Origin: Triatoma infestans | Taxonomy: Eukaryota > Arthropoda > Insecta > Hemiptera > Reduviidae | Direction: 5' to 3' | NCBI GenBank assembly: GCA_011037195.1 | Contig: JAAEAF010009095.1 | Location: 1 to 64,000 of the forward strand | DNA: 64,000 nt | Shown here: one piece after another, positions 32,846 to 43,629 of the stretch | Layout: each line of letters opens with the position of its first letter | Numbering within the stretch: the stretch's first letter is position 1 | Made by a program: the position numbers and the translations under genes | Notes under the pieces: model-generated | What the model was told of the DNA's origin: nothing | The model's database searches: none | Seen by the model: only the letters and a program-made list of their open reading frames with translations

Positions 32846-34189
32846 TTTTTTTTTAAATTATTGAATATTATCCATGTTTAGCGCACACACATGTAGTGAT
32901 GTCTGTCCCTAGTAGCTGTGTTTACTAAATACTTTATTTACATTTTTAGTGCCACCGTTTTCAAACTCTTTTGAACATCAAACACGCATTTAAAAAACAT
33001 TTAATAATATGCAAAATGCGGCCATTCATATTTACATAAATGGTTATAAATTATTTAAAGTCTACTTTTAAATATTCGTTTAACCATTTCAATATGTTCA
33101 GCTTTGAATTTTTTTTTTTTTTGCTTATTGCATTTAGAGTAATATTAAAAAGCATATTAAAAGCAATTAAAAGCATATATCAATATTTTGTCACCGGAAC
33201 TCTGGCCGTTTATTGACCCATTTAAGCATACAACTCGTATATTTAAAATCAAGATGAAACTAAATGTACGTAAATTCTTTTATCATTTTCTCGCTTTTAT
33301 ATTTTTCTTTTCTCACCTACATAAAAACTACTTTCTACTATTTTGACTTTACTTACTTACTGTTTTACTTAATTACTATTTAATTATTAGCCTAATAAAC
33401 CTACAGTACTTACAGTGACACCCCTAAAATTAACAGTCTACATTAGCTACTATGTTAGTGCAAGTACTTGACATAACCGCAGGCGAATCTAGCTCACTAC
33501 ACATAAAAACACATACGCCTTCACTAACAGTTACATATTAAATGCTTCACAGGCGACTACATTCTGTTTATAAACACTGACACCACAAAGGAGCCGCAAC
33601 AGTTCTCTTAGAATATCTAGGTGAGTATAAACTGTTCTAGGGCGTACCTGGAAGCAATAATATGGCAATGTTGTCGCTGTGAATGCAAAGCAGCGAGGTT
33701 TGATGAACAGTTAGATTTTCAATAAACTAAGAGCAGAATAGTGGACTCAGTATACTTCCTTAAGGTACACCTGCTTGAAGCAGCGTATTCAGAGAATATT
33801 CAGCCAGTTATCAGATCCTTTAACTGATTCACAATTAATCGGGAGAAAACAGTTAGATAAATTTGGTTTTAAAATTTAATAATAAGTTCATTGAAAAAAT
33901 AATTCTCTTCAACTTTTACAGCAGCACCGGATATCATAATCCATCTAAACCCGAACTACGAAAAAAGATCTGAGAGCAATGTTGTTTCTGTTTAAGCAGA
34001 GATGTCAGTTAATGTTTAGTTAAAACATACTGAAAAATAGAGAAGATACAGAATGTTATACAATGTCATAAATATAGCCACTCTTCTGAATGTAAGTCCT
34101 CTTGGATATGTCAGTTAGTAATGACAGTTGTGACTGGCTGGCAATAAATAAACAATTTTTGACCCAATTAATGAGTTATTAGTTGTGGT
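32846..34189. other. AT-rich spacer, nothing recognised
   Basis: Homopolymer-rich DNA. 33590-34000 is slightly more complex but without domain-bearing frames. Confidence 0.4.
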
Positions 34190-34440
34190 TGGTCCTGTAG
34201 AGCTAGAAAACATCAGAGATTTTTCCGAGGATAGCCTGCTTCATTTTGTGATCATACCCTAGTTAGGGCGTTAGCCGCCATCAGAATGTCTTGATAAACT
34301 GTGTGATAACATTGTATGCTGCGCACTGCGATTACATTCTAATTGTGTAATCTGATTTTGCTTTGTTTAAGTTAGTGTTTACCGCACTGTTTATCAAGAA
34401 ATCCTGTTTGATAGGCGAACGCCAGCTAGCCGATGAATTT
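34190..34440. mobile_element. PLE-TR inverted pair with degraded hammerhead cores
   Basis: The left copy (34190-34310, minus) shares GAGCTAGAAAACATCAGAGA and ATAGCCTGCTTC with the copies at 43.7 and 51.2 kb. Its core, read on minus, is CTGATGG-CGGCTAACGCCC-TAAC. The right copy (about 34385-34436, plus) reads TTTATCAAGAAATCCTG and GATAGGCGAACGCC. The two arms face each other across about 90 bp. Penelope-like elements are known to carry hammerhead motifs in their terminal repeats. No RT is visible here. Confidence 0.6.
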
Positions 34441-35867
34441 TTATATAAATTTGTATGTTATTCCATATATTTAATTAACTTTAAATCACATTAATATAAC
34501 TTCACATTTTATTCTTTTCTTCTACTCTAATAATATTGCGAAGAGACAAATTTTCAAATATCACCTAGGTAAATTTAAAAAAATCTTTTTAGCAAAAATA
34601 GTTTCGACGTGTGTGTGTGGATTTTTTTTCTTTTTTAACGAAAATTCTTAGAAAGCTCAAACTTGATATCAATTTAGATATTATTATGCGATCTGACAGG
34701 AAAGGTGGGATCACAATCTGCCAGTCAAAAATCTAATGTGGTCCAGAGAAGGACAACCATTTTAAACTATTATATGAAATTTACTAATTAAACAATTAAA
34801 CTAATGTATTTAATACTGTTGCAGGTATATTTCAGGTGTCTTTTGCCACCTAAGATTGGAAGGAAATATTTCGGATCTGCAGCTCGCCATATTTACATTT
34901 TCAACGATAGAAAACGCGCACTTCAGTTCAGTGGTCGTGTTAGTGCTGCAAAAATTTACCAATTTCCAAATTAAAATGTGAATAGCTGCATACACATTCA
35001 TGAGAAATTCCAGCCTCTTTATTGGACTTTTATAAATCTTGTCTTTCTATAAACATACGTATATGTCCTGCTTCACAATCATGCCTTATTTATGTCATCA
35101 CTTTTTGACAGCAACAACGTTGGTGAGCAAATAATTGTAAAGAAAATATAAAATGGATAGTAAAATTAGAACCAAAATATATGATGACCACGTGAGAATT
35201 CACTGGGATACAATTTCCATCGAAAAAGATATTGATTTATTATTAGTTTCTCGATACATTTTCAATAAATTAATACAAATATCTCACTAATTTTATGTTG
35301 TTCGTTTTTATTTCATTTATATAGAACAATGTTTTAAAAGAAATAATGAGTTGTTATTTAGATAGATGTTAATAGATAGAAAATTAACTTAAATTAAATT
35401 AGAATGTTAATTAGATGTAAATTTTCTATATTGTTGCAAACGGGCATTATTGTCAGGCATTATCTCTGCTCATCTTTCTTTGCTTATCAACTACCGTAGT
35501 TTTATATTTTAAGTGTGGCCCTAGAAAATGTTTCTTCTTGCCAACCTAAAAGAAAGTGCCTAGGTATTCAATTCAGAGTACCTCCAAATATTTCAGAGCA
35601 TGTCAAAAAATTATAATATAATGGTTAGTTCCTCTCCTTAATTTATATTTAATGTCGATGCCATCTAATCGACAAAAAATTCCAAGTTTGAAGAAAAATG
35701 GTCATTTCCGCTTTGATGATTGCTGTAACAGAAAGTCATTAGAATATTTCAAACTAGATTTATAGAATAACAAATTTTAATAATTTTCGTCAAATGGATG
35801 TATAGCATACTTTGAGAGATATTACAACTGTAATAACTTTTTTTTTAAATAATATTTACAATAAGAG
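34441..35867. other. AT-rich spacer, nothing firm
   Basis: A 63-codon minus frame at 34810-35001 has no recognised domain. Otherwise featureless. Confidence 0.4.
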
Positions 35868-36085
35868 GGAAGGTATTTGCTTAGTGGAAGCGTACTGGAA
35901 GCGACTAGTAACACGGAGGTCCCGGTTTGAGTCCAGTTGTGCTGTCCTTAAATTTTCTCTTTCTAAAAGCCTTTACAGCTCACTTTCCGTATTGTTTGTA
36001 ATGAGAGAACACTGTCCGGAGGCCGGCAGTGCACTGAGAAGGCTCTGGGTGCCAATAACCTCAGATGTTGACGCGCCTTAAAAAA
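35868..36085 (+). mobile_element. SINE-F copy (tRNA-derived)
   Basis: tRNA-like head with internal polymerase III promoter words: A-box-like CTTAGTGGAAGCGTACTGGA near 35880 and B-box GGTTTGAGTCC near 35926. The body TCCTTAAATTTTCTCTTTC, GCCTTTACAGCTCAC and AGAAGGCTCTGGGTGCC follows, with tail GATGTTGACGCGCCTTAAA plus oligo-A. The tail differs from that of the copies at 12.4 and 55.2 kb, so at least two 3' subtypes exist. No acceptor stem, so it is not a tRNA gene. Confidence 0.85.
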
Positions 36086-36119
36086 AAAATTAAATAAATC
36101 AAAGTATTTTTTTTTAATT

Positions 36120-36720
36120 GTCCCCATGAATATTTACAACTATATGAATAAATATGCAACAAGTAAATAGGCCAAGAGGAGATATAAACAATGACGTGAC
36201 GGTCATGATTGGTAATTATCCAGCGATAACTACCATTGGTCACCTAGAAGATCGCGAGGCCAACAACGTTTCAGTCGTCTTGCAGGATTGCTTGGAAGTT
36301 TGGTGGAGGAGAGGGTTTGGCCGAGAGAATTGTGATGAAGGAGGAGTCTGCTGTGGAATTTCTTCTACCGGAGCTTTGTTATATCGTGAACTGGATATAA
36401 GGAATCTTCAGATCTGTGTGGATTGTATGGTTGGAAACGTAATAAGGAGCATCGACCATGCGTCGGAGTATTTTGGGCTGCAGGATTTGTATTCTATTGA
36501 GGTTGGCTCGTTTGTGGTTCCCGTAGAGTTCTAGTCCGTACATCCAGATGGGGGTGAGTAGTGAAGTCTAGAGTCGTCTTCTATTCTGTAGAGTGAGTTT
36601 GGAGCGCTTGTCAAGGAGTCTACTAGCAAGTAGTCTGAAACGGTTGTTGAGAAAAGTCCGTTTAAGTCTGGTGTGTTGGTTCCAGATTAGTTGCTTGTCT
36701 AATCAAAGTTTAAAGTATAG
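36120..36720 (-). pseudogene. LINE-B copy, 3' end (post-RT region)
   Basis: Minus strand from 36715: LDKQLIWNQHTRLKRT, FLNNRFRLLASRLLDKRSKL, LTPIWMYGLELYGNHKRANL, NRIQILQPKILRRMVDAPYY and VSNHTIHTDLKIPYI. It is the best readable copy of this post-RT region; a stop near 36570 and a few shifts interrupt it. The 3' end at about 36120 shares TTTACAACTATATGAATAAA and CAACAAGTAAATAG with the 27950 copy. 5'-truncated, with no RT motifs. Confidence 0.8.
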
Positions 36721-37287
36721 TCTAACAATCATCGTGTATTCTTTTGATGCGATCCTATAGGCCGTTTTTTACCAACATCATCACTGATAAAGCCTATATA
36801 AGTGGGACACAAAACATGAAACAAACAAAGTCTCACCTTCAAAAGTAATACTGAATTCCAACCGCCGCGGCGGACGCAATAGTCTCAGTAATTTTGTAAA
36901 CAATAATAATTATATCAGATAATTAATACTTTCTTGATGTTTAACGGTTAGTTCTCATATAAAAACAAAAAACAAAAAAATTTCTGACAGAATGAGGTTT
37001 TTCTTCATTTTATACTTTTAAAAAGAAATTTGTACCTGTTATGTAGGCAACACTGTTTCAAAGTGTTTGGAAAATGAATTCATTACTATGTAAGAAAAAA
37101 GTTTCGTTTTATTACCTTTTCTTTTTAACATAATTATATTAGTTATGATTAATGCAAATAATAGCAAATTAACTTTGAATTCCTTTGAATGATAATTAAT
37201 TATAAATAAATAATAACGAAAGCTGCTTTCTTATTTAAAGTTAAGCTATCACTTCCGAATATCTTATTAAAAATCTACATGGTATAA
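36721..37287. other. AT-rich spacer, nothing recognised
   Basis: No gene or element supported. Confidence 0.4.
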
Positions 37288-37660
37288 GCATCTTACTTTC
37301 TCTTACTGCTGTTAGAGGAAGTATTGCGATCGTCAAATTTTTGTATATCAAGTTTTCACCGGAAATATACGTTATGATATCCTCAGAGTCCAAAAAAATT
37401 GGTTGCTACAAATTGGTGTGTGTATATGTATTGGGAGGGAGGGTGTCACTCAAAAATCATCACTCAAAAACGCTAGATCGGAGAAACTTCACACTTGATA
37501 TTTCATTCTACCAGCAGATCTAACAATAAGGTTTTATTCAAGATCGTTCACTTTATAAATGAATTTTTTTACTTTTCGAAAACGATTCCAAAGTTTTATT
37601 TTAAATTATATATTAACTAGATATATATATAATGAGCTATAACTGTTATTTAAAAAAAAA
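37288..37660 (-). mobile_element. TE-C copy, right part
   Basis: Starts TTACTTTCTCTTACTGCTGT, then GAGGAAGTATTGCGATCGTC, AAGTTTTCACCGGAAATATA, AGAGTCCAAAAAAATTGG and a GTGTGTGT tract. It then diverges toward ATGAGCTATAACTGTTATTT near 37635. The left terminus is missing; a tRNA-SINE abuts it. Confidence 0.75.
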
Positions 37661-37661
37661 A

Positions 37662-37905
37662 ATACCTATGGCGCAACTGCTCATGAAGGGCTAAGGTTTG
37701 CCAGACGGCGATTTGTATCAAGCACGCCGCTGTTCTCTTGCCGTTTAGTTCCGGCCTTCGCTACCTAGGGCGCTAGCAACTGTAGCTTCCCACTTTTTTT
37801 CACGATTCTGGGTCATCACCGACCTTTGCCCTTATGGGAATCGAACCCAGAATTCTCGCAAGAAAGGCGAGTGAGCTAGCCACTAAACAAACCAAAGCGT
37901 GAGAA
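37662..37905 (-). mobile_element. SINE-G, tRNA-derived SINE
   Basis: On the minus strand the head reads TTTAGTGGCTAGCTCACTCG (A-box region), a perfect 5-bp anticodon stem CTCGC/GCGAG with loop CTTTCTT (anticodon position TTC, Glu-like), then GGGTTCGATTCCC (B box and T-stem). A GC-rich body follows (GCGCCCTAGGTAGCGAAGGC). The tRNA-like head lacks a matching acceptor stem and is fused to an unrelated body, which marks a SINE. Family distinct from SINE-F. Confidence 0.8.
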
Positions 37906-38091
37906 CTTTTATATGAAACATTTTTCCAAAGATTTCTTCTATATTGTTATTTTTATTTTGTGATTTTATTGCTTGAAATTTATTCTTAGGTCTCCCACGA
38001 CACCACAATTTAGAGATATGAAAATCAGCGGTGAAAAACAACCAAAACTATGGTGGTTTCTAGGTGCAATGTGACCCATAGGGTTTTTTAA

Positions 38092-38252
38092 AAGACGAAC
38101 AAGTTAATGCCTTTAAATATTTAGGGTTTCTCTATAGCAAAGGATAATAAAATCAACCACGAGATAAATACGCGCGAAGTGCAGCAGCAGGTAGAATGTT
38201 TAATGTTGTGAACAGATATTTTTTAGAAAAAAGGGAAGTTTCGGAGAAAGCC
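38092..38252 (+). pseudogene. LINE RT thumb fragment (RTE/craft-like)
   Basis: Three frames in sequence: EQVNAFKYLGFLYSKG, DNKINHEINTR and AAAGRMFNVVNRYFLEKREV. This order (FKYLG-x-SKDN-x-EI-x-R followed by an A/R-rich helix) is the region right after the RT palm in RTE-like and related LINE proteins. Two frameshifts. It is joined directly to SINE-F sequence at 38252. Confidence 0.6.
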
Positions 38253-38425
38253 AAAAATTGGAATCCAGCAGTTTTGCTCTTAAATTTTCTCTTTCTCTAC
38301 AGCCTCTACAGTGATGGGCAGTATTGCCTGTAGCTAGAAAAGTATGTTCAAAGACGGGAGAACCCTGGGTAGGCATCGGGGAGCACAAAGGGTCCCATAG
38401 ATCACATGCACTATCTCCTAAAAGA
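38253..38425 (+). mobile_element. SINE-F body fragment
   Basis: GGAATCCAGCAGTTTTGCTC (B-box end and body start), ACAGCCTCTACAGTGATGGG, TATTGCCTGTAGCTAGAAAA and GGGAGAACCCTGGGTAGGC match SINE-F at 55.2 kb. The A-box part is absent. Confidence 0.7.
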
Positions 38426-40088
38426 ATCTAAGACTTGAGGTGGGCATTTTGATTTTTTGAGTTTTTTTTTTTTTTAATTGTTATTAGGTATGTTGTTTTT
38501 CGTTCCCAAATAAAAGTTTTGTTTCATTTCAAACTGGTGAGATTTATCTCCTACTTTTATCTAGAACTAGGTATATGTATAGTATTTAAAATGTTTATAT
38601 ACTCGACGACTCTCGTTTTCTTCGACCAGTTCGCTATGTTCCTTCATTTGCCCATGTTTAAGAAATTTTTTGTATACCTATAACAATCATAATAAAGAGT
38701 TTGTCAATATATCATTTTGTTACAAAACAGTAAAAAACAAATAAAGTGAAATATTTATTTTTAAAAATATATTAAGGCAACAGATTTAGATAAGGCAAAA
38801 GATAAGTACAATCGAAGTCATGCTAAACTATGCGCAAATAATATTGGATAAACTTAATAAAAATGTAGGCGAAAAAAGGAAATGGAAAACAAGAATAGTA
38901 TTGCGGAGTAATATTCACGTTATTTCGTGCAGCAAATTTCATGAAAATAATAATTTGTCTTTTTATAGATTTTTATCATTAATCTAAATAATTTGACTTT
39001 ATTGGTTTTCTAAACTCACGTTTTGTATAACTTTATAACTTTTTACAATTAATTTTGTAAGGTTATAAGTATGGAAAGCTCACGTTAAAAAAGTATATTA
39101 TACTTCAATATATATTACATCAAAGTATGCCAAAATGTAAAATTTATTTATGTTCTGAGTATATATTTATTTTATTTGTAATGGAATTAATAATTTCAAA
39201 TTTTTAAAACTAGTTAGGGAAGAGATCCTGTTGGGGAAAGATGACTGGACACTTCTTCAGAGATCTCAGTGTCCTTGCGAGAATGCCAGCTTTAGAATAT
39301 ACACAACATTTCACCGTCAAGCATGGACAGTTCACATTAGGGTAGAGGTAGTTGATATGGGCAACCTGATGGGCTTTAGCAACAACTACGACTTCACCAC
39401 TGGTGACGGCTTGTTTCTTATAATTCGAACCAGCAAGATAACGCTAATGTAGCAACTTCTTCTGGGTAAATGTAGTTACTTCTTCTGGAAGTTTTGGGCT
39501 GAAACTCCACCCAAGCTTCCCGCACCTCAGGATTTCTTTTTTAAAACAGGAGTCGAATTTCATTCTAGCCACGGTTCTCTCCCACTCATTCTCTCTCTCT
39601 CTCTCTCTCTCTCACTCTCTCTCTGTTCTTTATTTCTCACTTTTCACTTCATCCACTTCTCTAATTTTGGCATTTATGGATGTTTGATCACTAATGAGTA
39701 CCTCTCAGATCATATGGTGGATTCATGGCCGAAAAAAAGGTTTCGGAACTTTTTATTAAAGAAATTCGAAATACCTTAAAGTGGAGAATGTGTGATTGAT
39801 CTGATCATGAGTCTATGAAATGTGGGTTATTAATCTTTTGAGTCTGGTTGGCGTCCATGTCCACTTTAAGTGGTCTCATGTGACGGAGAAAACGAGAGGT
39901 GCTTGTCTTTGCGATTGTGAAGTACTGGCTGTTCTGCGAAAGGAGAAATCTAAGCACCTTCGTTTAGACGGAAGACGCCATCCAACCTGACGAGCCTCAT
40001 TGTTCCTTGGGGCATGGCTATTATGGTCTGAAACAGTCGCAAGGCTGCAGATATCTTGAATATCTTTTTTTTCTTTTCTTTCTTTTTT
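38426..40088. other. Spacer with a GC-richer patch and (CT)n
   Basis: 39225-39560 is visibly GC-richer than its surroundings. A plus-strand frame at 39231-39452 (73 codons) and an overlapping frame starting at an ATG near 39240 (MTGHFFRDLSVLARMPALEY) look protein-like but match nothing I recognise. (CT)n at 39591-39623. Otherwise AT-rich. Confidence 0.4.
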
Positions 40089-40089
40089 T

Positions 40090-40313
40090 AATTTAAGGCG
40101 CGTCAACCATCTATGTCGTTGGCGCCCGGAGCCTTCTCAGTGCACAGCCGGCCTCTGGACAGTGTTCTCTCGTTACAGACAACACTGTCCATCACCGGGA
40201 CAGTGAGCTGTAGTGGATCCTAGGAAGAAAAAATCTAAGGTCAGCACACTAGTACTCGAACCAGGTTCCTCGGCTTGAGAGTCCAATACGCTAACCACTT
40301 AGCTATTCCCTTC
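40090..40313 (-). mobile_element. SINE-F copy (tRNA-derived)
   Basis: Minus strand: AAGGGAATAGCTAAGTGGTT (A box), GCGTATTGGACTCTCAAGCC, GGTTCGAGTACTAG (B box), then the SINE-F body with TCCTAGGATCCACTACAGC, GTCTGTAACGAGAGAACACT and CTGTGCACTGAGAAGGCTCC. The tail GTTGACGCGCCTTAAATTAA matches the 36.08 kb copy. Head, body and tail are all present, the most complete of this subtype here. Confidence 0.88.
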
Positions 40314-41126
40314 GCTTCCTGAATACCTGATTCCTACCAATGCATATTATACTATACAAAGGACAATTAAATGTAAAGATTCAAGTTGAGCAGACTGCGT
40401 CAATTGAAAGATTAGAGCAGCAGAAGAGAAAGTATTGGAAGCATTAGTTTTTTTGTTTTTTTTTAGAGTGCATTTTTAGACTGTATAGAAAACCAAATCG
40501 AAACGTTGCTAGTTATAGCTTTTTTCCTTGAAGACATGGATATAATTAATACTTATGTTTTAGGAAAAAATTTAAAATGCTTCAAAGCCGACTATTCTCA
40601 TTAGATGTTACTCAAGAAAATATTCTATAACACAACTAATATACTTTTTATACATACAAATCTATCTTAAATTACATGTAATAATATTTACATTCCACAA
40701 TGTATTTTTCAATTTTATTAACTGCTTTTTTAGTTGATTTTTTTATAATTTTTTTTTTTTCTTTCGTTCTTTAAACTAACATCTACTATTTTGTAGATAA
40801 TTTATGTTTATTTGCATAATGTTTATAAGATTGACTTTTTTTTTTTTTTTTTCTACTTTTTTGATATCTTGTATCAACTAGTGGAGAATTAATGATTCAT
40901 TTTTTTGTATAATCCAGAATAATTTCAGTTCTGTCTTATTGTTTGGTATTAAATTTCACCGCAGTGGTATTATCATTATTATTACCACCTTCAGAATTAT
41001 GAATTATTTTAATGGTGTTTCATAAAAAAAAAAAAAAAAAAAAAAATTATTTATCCATAGAAAATAAAACTTCTTGTAAAGTTCAATGAGATGTTTATAT
41101 GGCAATGGCCGAGGAGTTTTTAAAGA
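40314..41126. other. AT-rich spacer, nothing recognised
   Basis: Long T and A runs only. Confidence 0.45.
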
Positions 41127-41200
41127 AAAAAGAATTTTTGACTGGCCTACGTTTCGAGTATAATTGGTGGCCTTCTTCAGGAGCTCTGTAGGTACTTGAT
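41127..41200 (-). ncRNA. Hammerhead-like motif of Penelope type (single)
   Basis: Minus strand 41180-41144 reads CTGAAGA followed by AGGCCACCAATTATACTC and GAAACGTAGGCC. CTGAAGA fits the CUGANGA half-core and GAAAC the second half. The intervening stem II is weakly paired, so this copy is probably not an active ribozyme. Words of the form TGAAGAAGGCC and CGAAACGT recur at Penelope-like element ends. Confidence 0.45.
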
Positions 41201-41362
41201 TGTACAGTATTATAGTGAAGAAAAAGTGTATAGATATATGACAAATAAACAATTTTTTTTCCATCAGAGAACCTAAAAATATGTATTTCTTGTGAAAACC
41301 TTTTTCTATTGTTTAAATTTAATGCAGACATTTGCAATTTGTATTACAGTGTTCATGAGGGG

Positions 41363-42378
41363 AAAAATCTTCGTGCGAAACACTCACACAACTTTCTCTT
41401 ACTCCAGTTCTCAAAATTATAATTGACAAATTTTATAGTTTTTGTGTACCAAATTTAATGAAATTCGTCAAAAACTGTTCAGTAAAAGCGCACTTCCGGT
41501 TTACTAATTTTCTTGAAACACGGAATTTCAGCCATCTATTTTGTTTCTAATTAATTATGTTTGGATGATAGAATTGTATAATGAACTAGGATAGCACTTT
41601 TGATGAAAATCTACCCCACCCCACCCCTAAAAGTGCTGCTTAAAAGAAATTTCCCAGAGAAATGTTTTAAATAAAAGTTGTAGATCTTTGCATGTTTTTC
41701 GTATATTATCGAAGTTTCAAAAAAATCGTCGAGCCATTTTTGAAAAAATTGCGAAAAAGTGGAATAAATCATTTAGTAAAGTGGTAAAGTAAACGCACTT
41801 CCGGTTATCCGATTTTTTTCAAACTCGGAATTTCAACAACATATTTAATTCTAATTAACATTATTTAGATGGCAGAATTGTCTAATAAACTGAAATAGCA
41901 CTTTAGATGGAAACCTAACCCACCCTTCCCCCAAAAGTGCCCTTCAATGCATTTTTTCCCGGAGAAATGTTTCTAATAAAAGTTGTAGCTCTTTGTATGT
42001 GTGGTTGATGTTTAAAGTCTAAAGAAAATCGTCGAAGCGATTGAGAAAATTCAAAAAAGTAAAAAATCCAACTAGTAAAGTGGTACTTCCGGTTGAGGAA
42101 TTTTGACAGATAACGTAGTGTCAGATCCCATGGTGATACTTAAACGGGAGTATCAAGTTTTCAACTTTCTACGGTTTTTCGTTTTTGAGCTATGCTGTTC
42201 ACATACATACAACACACACCCCACACACCACACACACACACACACACACACCATTTGCTAAAAACCACTTTTTTTGGACTCAGGGGACCTCAAAAACGGA
42301 TATTTCCGTGTGAAAACTCGATATCGAAAATTGACACGATTACAATACTTCCTCTTACTAGGAGTAAGAGAAGTAAAA
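41363..42378 (+). mobile_element. TE-C, fullest copy (about 1.0 kb, non-coding, unclassified)
   Basis: The left end GTGCGAAACACTCACACAAC is followed by ACTTTCTCTTACTCC (41391-41405). The right end GGAGTAAGAGAAGT (42361-42374) is its inverse, giving a 14-15 bp subterminal inverted motif. Inside are repeats of about 300 bp: the word CACTTCCGGTT occurs near 41493, 41806 and 42088, and AATAAAAGTTGTAG near 41671 and 41976. A (CA)n tract at about 42210-42252 precedes the invariant right block (ACTCGATATCGAAAATTG, ACACGATTACAATACTTCC). No ORF, RT or transposase. Class unresolved: MITE-like or Helitron-like are options. Confidence 0.85.
42210..42252. repeat. (CA)n microsatellite inside TE-C
   Basis: CA-repeat tract at the position where other TE-C copies have either short CA runs (1060-1072, 16330-16340), GTGTGT (37410) or the N gap (32057). 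Confidence 0.9.
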
Positions 42379-42833
42379 ACTATCCAACGGTAGCACTTTC
42401 TACAGGATGCCGTAGGGGTGCTTGATCAAAATCGAAGTAGATCTCGGTATATCTTTGGCGATGTTAACGGCGTAGGGAGTAGAGGGAAGTGTAGAGGCGT
42501 TAGTAATAGAGAAGAGTTGGTGCAGAGAGAAAGTTCAGTGAAGCAAGACTGCTCAACGATATTGAGTTGCTAGTCGTACCAATCAATCGTCAGACATATG
42601 TTTAAAGCAAGTTGATTATAAACTAAAATATCTAATAATAAAAAGAAAATAATTTCAGGGACTTCATGGGTGAGTCAGGATGTTAGAGAGCAAAAACATA
42701 CATGTGAGACATTTTCATCCATGCAAGTATGCTGGGATATTATGCCTAGGGAGTCCACAATAACGCCCTCCACAATCCTAAGCAAGTCATCTAGGCTGAT
42801 GTCAGCGCTGCCCAAAAAAGTCGGATGTCTCCC
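42379..42833. other. Unassigned stretch left of the R2-like fragment
   Basis: No recognised domain. An 88-codon plus frame (42670-42936) is the antisense shadow of the LINE coding on the minus strand. Confidence 0.4.
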
Positions 42834-43172
42834 TTACACCTCCCGAGCCAAACCACAGGTCCTGCACACTTTATGGGCCCTGTCTCCAAACTGGTCTCTA
42901 AATTTGTCCTTGAAGTGGGGAATACACTTCTCATAGATTTTGCTCTTCTCCACGTAGACCTTCTCTGTTTGACTCGGAACACTACTTTCGTATCTGATCG
43001 TTGGGTCTAAAATAAAAGCAATGTCATTTTTTTCCTGGAAGGTCACGATGTCGGCATAAATTTCCTCATGGCATAAACTTCCTCAAAGCTCGTAAAGCCC
43101 CTTTGACCCAGCAAATCCATGATAGCGTGCTTCACTCTGTGACGGCGTCGGTTTATTAGGAGCATGTCATTC
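42834..43172 (-). pseudogene. C-terminal fragment of an R2-like non-LTR retrotransposon protein
   Basis: Minus strand: RHRVKHAIMDLLGQRGFTSF and EEVYAMRK, a frame change with a stop, then TFQEKNDIAFILDPTIRYES and KSKIYEKCIPHFKDKF, after which similarity fades. The pattern 'D-I-V-T-F ... F-I-L-D-P-T-I-R-Y-E ... E-K-x-K-I-Y' resembles the PD-(D/E)XK endonuclease region at the C-terminus of R2-type LINE proteins. No RT core nearby. The assignment is by memory of the family pattern only. Confidence 0.45.
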
Positions 43173-43629
43173 GGACATGTACCAATTAGTAAATAATTGG
43201 AGTTATGAAAGAGAGCTGTGTAGTATTTCTGAGATATTTTGTCTTGGAAAGCTGTAAGTTATGTCGAGGTCATTATGGAGAATGTGGTTTCTGAAATAAA
43301 GGGAGCATTAACTATCTGTCGGATTGGAATGACTTATTAATTCGTATGTTTGCAGATTTAGCTTAATCCCACACTTCTAGCCATAAGCCCACATAAGGTT
43401 TAAGTTTGGGAATCGTAATAAATATTTATATATTATATAATTTCAATTCCGTAGGAAGATCGGACTTCCAAGAAGTCTGTAACAAAAGTTTAGCTCGCTT
43501 AGTCATTGCTTGTTTTCTAAGTATTGCGTGTGGGTTTCAGTGTATGAAGAGCCCAAGACAGATAGCGCACCAGATCTTAACAGGTATGGTACTGATGTTG
43601 AAGAAGACAGGAGAAAAGGAGACCCGCAG
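43173..43629. other. Unassigned stretch
   Basis: The frame 43406-43690 (94 codons) has a C-terminal part rich in Lys/Arg (KKTGEKETRRRAK) but no domain that I recognise. It runs into the PLE-TR. Confidence 0.35.

Noticed and set aside
34810..35001. 63-codon minus frame as a gene
   Set aside because: No domain, no codon bias signal and AT-rich flanks; length is expected by chance.
35868..35945. tRNA gene
   Set aside because: A- and B-box words are present but no closing acceptor stem, and the sequence continues into a SINE-F body repeated at four other sites.
37840..37905. Functional tRNA-Glu gene (minus strand)
   Set aside because: Anticodon and T arms fold, but the acceptor stem does not close and the 3' side continues into a SINE body.
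42670..42936. 88-codon plus frame
   Set aside because: Antisense shadow of the R2-like coding on the minus strand.
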